This document shows positions 5,919-10,437 of a stretch of 12,863 nt of DNA, piece after piece. Origin of the DNA: Candidatus Woesearchaeota archaeon (lineage in GTDB: Archaea > Nanobdellota > Nanobdellia > Woesearchaeales > WJIZ01); NCBI GenBank assembly GCA_018303575.1, contig JAGVXW010000029.1, positions 1 through 12,863 on the forward strand, written 5' to 3'. Position 1 is the stretch's first letter. Every line of letters starts with the position of its first letter. The notes under the pieces are model-generated. The model made no database searches, was not told the origin of the DNA, and saw only the letters and a list, made by a program, of their open reading frames with translations. A program made the translations under genes and the position numbers.

Positions 5919-7174
5919 AAGCGCTCCTCTTTGCATTATTGGCTCTGCTCCTTATTGCCTCAGCGCAGGCCGCGATCATCAGCAGCGCGGACCTTAACGC
6001 GACGCTCATCAGCCAGGTTCCTGATCCTGTGGCTCCGGGCGAGACCGTGGAAGTGCAGTTCCGCGTGGAGAACGATGGCGGGCAGCCGGCGAAGGACATG
6101 CGGGTGAAGCTTGTGCCGAAATACCCCTTCACCTTGTATGGTGATGAGCAAGTCAAGAGCATCGGCACTTTAGCGTCGAAGCAGACCGGGGACCTGGGGG
6201 TGCGGGTGAAATTCACGCTGCTGACGGACGCGGGGGCCGCGCCCGGGGACAATAAAGTTGAGTTCTGGTACAGCGTCGCCGGCGGCCCCTGGGCCAAGGA
6301 GGATGAATTCAAGATCAAGGTGCGGGAACGCGAGGCCGCGGTGGGGATCAGCAGGATCGTTTCCATTCCTTCCCCCCTGGTGCCTGGCTCGACCAGCAAA
6401 GTGAGCTTCACTGTCGATAACTCCGGGGGCGCCGCGATCAGCGATGTCAAGCTCAGCCTTGAATTTTATAGAGTCTATACCGCCACGACCGGATTCAGCG
6501 AGAAGAAGCTGCCTTTCACTCCCCTGGGCTCCACCAACGAGAAGAGCCTGAGCCGGATTGACGCCGGCGGCAGCGGCACCATCACTTTTGATTTGTTTAC
6601 GGACGCGGACGCGGCTTCTGCAGCTTACAAGGTGCCGTTCACGCTGACCTACGCTGATGCCACGGGCAAGAATTTCACGCGCTCCGGCATCGTCGGCCTG
6701 CTCGTTGACGCGCCCCCTGACGTGAGCGTGACGCTGGACAGCTCCACTGTCCTCAAGGAAGGCGAGAAGGGCATGGTGACCTTCAAGTTCGTGAACAAGG
6801 GCTTCAGCGACGTGAAGTTTTTGACCGTAACGCTCAAGGAGACGCAGGAATTCGATATCGTGACGAACAAGGAAGTGTATATCGGCGAGCTGGACTCCGA
6901 TGACTATGAAACGGCTGAGTTCGACCTCATTGTGACGGATGTGAAAAAGGGCGTTGTGGATCTTCCCCTCCACGTCGAATACCGCGACGCAAACGGCGAG
7001 CTGATCACGCGCGACGAGACGCTGCAGATGCGGATGTTCTCCGGCAACGCTCTCCGGCAGCGCCTGGGCGGCGGCAATCCTGTTGTTGGCTTCCTCATCA
7101 TTGTCCTCATCCTGGCCGCGGGCGTCGGCGGATTCCTGCTGTACCGGAAGAGGAAGCGGAAGCATGCTTCTTGA
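5915..7174 (+). CDS. Secreted Ig-like (CARDB/COG1361-type) domain protein with C-terminal membrane anchor
   Basis: A 419-residue protein. It has a cleavable signal peptide (1-19, ending SAQA), three beta-sandwich domains of about 110 residues (roughly 25-138, 143-265 and 268-375), a transmembrane helix (about 388-410) and a basic tail (YRKRKRKH). The domain starts repeat the theme 'PDPVAPGETVEVQFRVENDG', 'PSPLVPGSTSKVSFTVDNSG' and 'SSTVLKEGEKGMVTFKFVNKG'. This is the pattern of CARDB/S-layer-associated COG1361 proteins, which adopt an Ig-like fold. It has no cysteines in the outer part, unlike its exported neighbours. The gene sits between the ATPase and the permeases and overlaps both (4 bp and 11 bp), so the product is very probably an outer accessory subunit of the transporter, a structural or substrate-binding counterpart of MacA. 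That role is inferred from context. Confidence 0.82.
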   Translation: MKALLFALLALLLIASAQAAIISSADLNATLISQVPDPVAPGETVEVQFRVENDGGQPAKDMRVKLVPKYPFTLYGDEQVKSIGTLASKQTGDLGVRVKFTLLTDAGAAPGDNKVEFWYSVAGGPWAKEDEFKIKVREREAAVGISRIVSIPSPLVPGSTSKVSFTVDNSGGAAISDVKLSLEFYRVYTATTGFSEKKLPFTPLGSTNEKSLSRIDAGGSGTITFDLFTDADAASAAYKVPFTLTYADATGKNFTRSGIVGLLVDAPPDVSVTLDSSTVLKEGEKGMVTFKFVNKGFSDVKFLTVTLKETQEFDIVTNKEVYIGELDSDDYETAEFDLIVTDVKKGVVDLPLHVEYRDANGELITRDETLQMRMFSGNALRQRLGGGNPVVGFLIIVLILAAGVGGFLLYRKRKRKHAS

Positions 7175-8390
7175 TTATGCCAAGCTGGCCTCGAATAGCC
7201 TGAAGAAGCGGAAGACGCGGACCTATCTCACGATGATAGGCATCTTCATCGGCATCGCGGCTGTGGTTTCTCTCATCGGGCTTGGCGAGGGGCTCCGCGC
7301 TGCGATCATGGGCCAGTTTGGGTTCCTCGGCCCAGATGTGCTGGGCGTGCAGGCCTCGGGGCTGAACTTCGCCGGGCCGCCCGGAACTGCGGTTGTGACG
7401 CCGCTGACAGATGATCTGGCTGACAAGATCGAGCGCATTCCCGGAGTGGAGGCGGCCATCAACCGCTACCTTGAGTCCGGCACTATGGAATTCAACGACC
7501 GGCAGGTGATCGGCTTCTCTTATAGCGTGCCTGAGGGCGAGGACAGGAAAGTGTTCGAGCGCATGCTGAACCTGGAGGTAGCTGCAGGCAGGCCGCTCAA
7601 GGATGGCGACCGGGACAAGATCGTCGTGGGGAATGACTTCACCCTGGACAGCATGTTCGGAAAGGGCGTGCGCGTCGGGGATCGGCTGCTGTTCCAGGGG
7701 CATACGTTTGAGGTTGTTGGGGTGCTCAAGAAAAAGGGGAGCTTCATCTTCGACGGCTCCCTCGCGATGAATGAAGGGATACTGAAGGATCTTTTCAGGA
7801 AAGGCGATGACACGGTGAATGTCATCGGGGTGAAGGTGCGTGATGTCAAGGATGTCGGAAGGGTGAAGGAAGACATCGAAGACCTGATGCGGAAGGAGCG
7901 CGACGTCGAAAAGGGAGAGGAGGATTTCGAGGTGAGCTCGCCCCAGCAAACATTGGAGACGCTGGACAGCACGCTCTTTGCCGTGCAACTCTTTGTAGCC
8001 ATCATCGCCGGCATCTCGATTGTTGTGGGAGGCATCGGCATCATGAACACGATGTACACTGCCGTGCTGGAGAGGACGAAGGAGATCGGCATCATGAAGG
8101 CGGTTGGAGCGAAGAACAGCGCTATTTTCACGCTTTTCTTCATTGAATCCGGACTTCTCGGGCTGCTTGGAGGGGCCATTGGCGTGCTCCTCGGACTGGG
8201 ATTGGCCTATGGATTGGCTTTCGCCGGCAGGGCGCTGCTACACTTTGACCTTATCCGGGCGCAGGTAAGCCTCGCGCTCATTCTTGGAGCGCTGGCCTTC
8301 TCTTTTGTGATAGGGCTCGTCGCCGGGCTGGTTCCGGCATGGCAGGCCTCCCGGAAGAATCCGGTGGACGCATTGAGGTTTGTGAAATGA
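7164..8390 (+). CDS. MacB/FtsX-like ABC transporter permease, copy 1
   Basis: A 408-residue permease. The true start is the ATG at 7164: an upstream in-frame extension to 7083 would add 27 residues that only read through the preceding gene and spoil the standard N-terminus MLLDYAKLASNSLKKRKTRT. Topology: TM1 (about 21-43); a large extracytoplasmic MacB_PCD domain (about 45-265) including GVEAAI, the VVGNDF region and VGVLKKKGSF; then the FtsX core with TM2 (271-294), the conserved cytoplasmic coupling segment MNTMYTAV plus ERTKEIGIMKAVGA (294-316), TM3 (about 322-352) and TM4 (about 368-392). The C-terminus, PAWQASRKNPVDALRF, is typical. It couples to the ATPase at 5232. The start overlaps the Ig-domain gene by 11 bp, with a purine-rich stretch (GGAAGCGGAAGC) just upstream. 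Confidence 0.92.
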   Translation: MLLDYAKLASNSLKKRKTRTYLTMIGIFIGIAAVVSLIGLGEGLRAAIMGQFGFLGPDVLGVQASGLNFAGPPGTAVVTPLTDDLADKIERIPGVEAAINRYLESGTMEFNDRQVIGFSYSVPEGEDRKVFERMLNLEVAAGRPLKDGDRDKIVVGNDFTLDSMFGKGVRVGDRLLFQGHTFEVVGVLKKKGSFIFDGSLAMNEGILKDLFRKGDDTVNVIGVKVRDVKDVGRVKEDIEDLMRKERDVEKGEEDFEVSSPQQTLETLDSTLFAVQLFVAIIAGISIVVGGIGIMNTMYTAVLERTKEIGIMKAVGAKNSAIFTLFFIESGLLGLLGGAIGVLLGLGLAYGLAFAGRALLHFDLIRAQVSLALILGALAFSFVIGLVAGLVPAWQASRKNPVDALRFVK

Positions 8391-8529
8391 TGAGAGCGAG
8401 CACTACAGTAGAATCATTTTGGGACAGCTGTCGGACTGCTTCGCAGTCCTCGTCCCGGAGCCCGGAGGGCCCGACCCCACCGGGACCAGCGTCCCGCCTT
8501 TGGCTGGCCAACGTGGACGGAGCTTTCAA
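8391..8529. repeat. 139-bp spacer with a GC-rich cluster of inverted repeats between the two permease genes
   Basis: All earlier junctions in this operon overlap, but here 139 bp intervene. From 8421 the DNA becomes GC-rich and carries successive dyads. GGGAC (8421-8425) faces GTCCC (8452-8456) and encloses a perfect hairpin, GGACTGC-TTC-GCAGTCC (8433-8449). GCCC-GGA-GGGC lies at 8460-8470, and GGGAC-CAGC-GTCCC at 8482-8495. TTGGC-TG-GCCAA follows near 8500-8511. There is no oligo-T tract, so a simple terminator is unlikely. Candidates are a dispersed REP/MITE-like element, an RNA processing or stability element that sets the ratio of the two permeases, or a structured attenuator. The frame is open across it, but the peptide is low-quality proline/glycine text and not a believable N-terminus. 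Confidence 0.55.
8519..8522 (+). promoter_or_regulatory. Shine-Dalgarno word for permease 2
   Basis: GGAG ends 7 nt before the ATG at 8530. It lies immediately after the hairpin cluster and fixes this ATG as the start, rather than the in-frame upstream ATG at 8419 that precedes the hairpins. Confidence 0.45.
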
Positions 8530-9741
8530 ATGAACGTCGACCTCTTCGGATATTCTCTTTCTAATTTGGCTCACAGGAAGATGAGGAGCTTCCTGAGCAT
8601 CCTCTCTATCCTGATCGGCATCATGTCCATCTACGCGCTCATCAGCTTCGGGATGGGGCTGGACGCCTATGTCAAGGGCCTGGCCGAGGAGGCGGGGATA
8701 GACAAGCTGTTCGTGCAGGCGAAGGGCATCGGCGCGCCGGGGACGGATGAAAACTTCTTCCTGACGCAGGATGACGCAGACTTCATCGAGAAGATCCGCG
8801 GAACCGACCAGGTGGCGCCGCTCTACATGAAGGCAGGGGAGATCGCCTGGAAGGACGAGAAGAAATACCGGTTTGCCATGGGCTTTGACCTTGAGAATGA
8901 GGGGCTGGTCATGGAAACATTCGCCGTCGATGTCGCTGCGGGCAGACAGCTTCGGAAAGGAGAGGCAGACGCGGTCGTGCTGGGATACAATTATCAATTC
9001 CCCCTCAAAATTTTCAAAAGGAAGATTGCGGCGGGGGATACGATAGAGCTGAACGGCAAGGAGCTCAAGGTCGTCGGGTTTTACAGCGAGGTAGGCAACC
9101 CGAGCGATGACGCGAATATTTATCTGCCAAAAGAAGGCTTCGAGGAGCTGTATCCTGCGAGCAAGGAAAAGTATGGCTGGATGATCGTGCGGGCGGAGAA
9201 AGGGACCAGCGCCGACGATCTTGCGGACAGGATCACGGAGAGATTGCGGAAGCACAAGGGGCAGGAGGAGGGCAAGGAGGACTTCTTCGTGCAGACTTTT
9301 GAGGACGCTTTGGCCACTTTTAACGCCATCCTGGGGGTGCTGAAGGGCATCCTCATCATCATCGCGTTTATCTCGGTTGTCGTAGCGAGCGTCAATATCA
9401 TGAACACGATGTACACTGCTGTGGTGGAAAGGACGAAGGAGATCGGCATCATGAAGGCAGTCGGAGCGCAGAACCATACGATTTTGCTCGTGTTCATCTT
9501 CGAGGCCGGGTTCCTGGGCCTTGCCGGCGGCGTGCTGGGGGTGCTGTTCGGATGGATGGTAGCCGCTGCGGGTGGGGGAATTGCGGCTGCCGCCGGATTC
9601 GCACTGCTCAAGCCTGTCTTCCCCTGGTATCTCACGTTCGGATGCATCGCCTTCGCCTTCATTATTGGGGCGCTATCGGGAATTTTCCCCGCCAAACAGG
9701 CCGCTGCATTGAAGCCGGTTGACAGTCTGAGATACGAGTAG
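8530..9741 (+). CDS. MacB/FtsX-like ABC transporter permease, copy 2
   Basis: A 403-residue permease with the same architecture as the one at 7164: N-terminal MNVDLFGYSLSNLAHRKMRS, TM1 (about 21-44), an extracytoplasmic domain (about 45-260), TM2 (about 266-290), the coupling segment MNTMYTAV plus ERTKEIGIMKAVGA (291-313), TM3 (about 317-347), TM4 (about 367-387) and the terminal FPAKQAAALKPVDSLRYE. The outer domain is clearly diverged from copy 1, while the coupling segment is nearly identical even at DNA level. With a single ATPase gene in the operon, the simplest model is a heterodimeric permease pair as in LolC/LolE. An ATG at 8419 would add 37 residues encoded by the hairpin spacer and is rejected. 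The stop codon is 6 bp from the convergent gene's stop. Confidence 0.92.
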   Translation: MNVDLFGYSLSNLAHRKMRSFLSILSILIGIMSIYALISFGMGLDAYVKGLAEEAGIDKLFVQAKGIGAPGTDENFFLTQDDADFIEKIRGTDQVAPLYMKAGEIAWKDEKKYRFAMGFDLENEGLVMETFAVDVAAGRQLRKGEADAVVLGYNYQFPLKIFKRKIAAGDTIELNGKELKVVGFYSEVGNPSDDANIYLPKEGFEELYPASKEKYGWMIVRAEKGTSADDLADRITERLRKHKGQEEGKEDFFVQTFEDALATFNAILGVLKGILIIIAFISVVVASVNIMNTMYTAVVERTKEIGIMKAVGAQNHTILLVFIFEAGFLGLAGGVLGVLFGWMVAAAGGGIAAAAGFALLKPVFPWYLTFGCIAFAFIIGALSGIFPAKQAAALKPVDSLRYE

Positions 9742-9761
9742 AGAGTCTTACTTACTACTCG
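9735..9761. terminator. Convergent-junction hairpin
   Basis: CGAGTAG (9735-9741) and CTACTCG (9755-9761) form a perfect 7-bp inverted repeat around a 13-nt loop. It spans the stop codons of the ABC operon and of the minus-strand gene. Its symmetric position between two converging genes suggests a bidirectional transcription or mRNA 3'-end structure. No strong T-run follows on either strand, so intrinsic termination is uncertain. Confidence 0.4.
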
Positions 9762-10140
9762 CTTGTTTCCATAGCGATTCAAAATACGATCTGAAGGACT
9801 GGGCCGCTTCCTCGCTTTTGATCCGGATGACAATCGGCTTCCGAAACAGCATCACAAAGAGCACGATATTTTTGTAGGTGTTGATTTCCGCGTACGTTTC
9901 CTGATGCAGGAAGCGGCATTGGTTGGGAGCTTCCTTGAAAATGGCTGTTCGCGCCTGATTACTTCTCATGTCCTCGTTAAAGATAATTTTTGTGCCGAAT
10001 CCCTTCTTGCGTTTCTTTTTGTAATAGCGACTAAAGAAGAAATCCGCTTGTTGGCTGTCATGGCCTTTAGAAGCGCCAAAGACATAGTTCTCATCCTTTT
10101 GTCCGAGTGCTTTTACGAGGTCGTCAAAAACCGTCTCCAT
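9748..10140 (-). CDS. TrmB-type regulator effector domain lacking its N-terminal HTH
   Basis: A 130-residue protein that corresponds to the C-terminal domain of archaeal TrmB-like regulators. These normally have about 250 residues, with a winged helix, a coiled coil and then this domain. Supporting blocks: METVFDDLVKAL (1-12), YVFGASKG (19-26), KIIFNED (51-57), RFLHQETYAEINTY (76-89) and SFRSYFESLWKQA (115-127). Upstream of the ATG at 10140, in the same frame, come four codons NWEG that still fit the family, then a TGA (10155-10153). This suggests that the N-terminal half was lost or cut off by a stop. No HTH is recognisable upstream in any frame. A purine-rich GGGAGGG stands directly before the ATG, with very short spacing. 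The product is either a decayed regulator or a free-standing ligand-binding domain without DNA-binding ability. Confidence 0.65.
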   Translation of the reverse strand: METVFDDLVKALGQKDENYVFGASKGHDSQQADFFFSRYYKKKRKKGFGTKIIFNEDMRSNQARTAIFKEAPNQCRFLHQETYAEINTYKNIVLFVMLFRKPIVIRIKSEEAAQSFRSYFESLWKQASSK

Positions 10141-10198
10141 ACCCTCCCAATTTCATCTTGTCTGCAACCTTATTCGCGAAGACTGTGGAGCTGTTGTA

Positions 10199-10312
10199 AT
10201 GAGGGACGATACCTCAGCGCTTTCGGTGAAGGAGCATACTGTCTTGGCTATGGCCGCTTATGCGCTTAGAAAGCCCGAACCGAGCCCGAAGTATACTGTC
10301 GGAAGCAAATAA
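10199..10312 (+). CDS. Possible 37-residue micro-ORF
   Basis: The ATG at 10199 opens a short frame (MRDDTSALSVKEHTVLAM..., ending YTVGSK, TAA at 10310-10312). Its codon choice (AGG/AGA for arginine, mixed synonymous codons) and amino-acid make-up look more protein-like than the opposite strand. The frame is open upstream through CNLIREDCGAVV, so it may be the tail of a decayed longer gene. There is no clear TATA box or Shine-Dalgarno word, and I recognise no family. Real small gene, gene remnant and chance are all possible. Confidence 0.25.
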   Translation: MRDDTSALSVKEHTVLAMAAYALRKPEPSPKYTVGSK

Positions 10313-10405
10313 CTGATAGGAATTGTTGCTTCCTCCGTATATAGTACAGGGCAGCGTTGCTCAATTATTTTTGTCCTGCACTATAGATTCTAAATTCGTG
10401 CGCAA
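10313..10405. other. Non-coding gap upstream of the aminopeptidase
   Basis: This AT-richer gap contains the inverted repeat described at 10340-10385 and no believable ORF. Together with 10141-10312 it forms a stretch of about 300 bp between the TrmB-like fragment and the aminopeptidase with little conserved coding content, consistent with an area of past gene loss. Confidence 0.4.
10340..10385. repeat. Imperfect 11-bp inverted repeat with 24-nt loop
   Basis: TATAGTACAGG (10340-10350) faces CCTGCACTATA (10375-10385). The arms pair at 10 of 11 positions. The loop is T-rich on its 3' side. It lies 50-100 bp upstream of the aminopeptidase start, so it could be an operator dyad, the stem of a terminator for a gene lost upstream, or the ends of a very small inserted element. 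The pairing is seen directly; the function is unknown. Confidence 0.4.
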
Positions 10406-10415
10406 ACTATATAAG
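10406..10415 (+). promoter_or_regulatory. TATA box for the aminopeptidase gene
   Basis: ACTATATAAG, centred about 27 nt before the ATG at 10438, is the best match to an archaeal TATA box in the window. The spacing implies a leaderless mRNA, and there is no Shine-Dalgarno word before the ATG. Confidence 0.7.
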
Positions 10416-10437
10416 AGGGGCGTTCCGAGCTCTTCCC

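Noticed and set aside
7083..7163. N-terminal extension of permease 1 from 7083
   Set aside because: It overlaps the preceding gene by 92 bp and reads serine/cysteine-rich shadow text. The ATG at 7164 gives the family-typical N-terminus.
6170..7165. 331-codon minus-strand frame antisense to the Ig-domain gene
   Set aside because: No motif, biased composition, and the plus strand has a complete signal peptide, repeated domain starts and a TM anchor.
8421..8511. Hairpin cluster as an intrinsic terminator or a tRNA
   Set aside because: No oligo-T follows the stems, and no cloverleaf with T-psi-C or anticodon arms can be folded from it.
8419..8529. N-terminal extension of permease 2 from the ATG at 8419
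   Set aside because: The 37 extra residues come from the hairpin cluster and are proline/glycine-rich. The family start, followed shortly by TM1, and a GGAG 7 nt upstream both support 8530.
8278..9477. 399-codon minus-strand frame antisense to permease 2
   Set aside because: Histidine/arginine/leucine-rich composition typical of an antisense frame in GC-rich DNA. The plus strand encodes an unmistakable FtsX-type permease.
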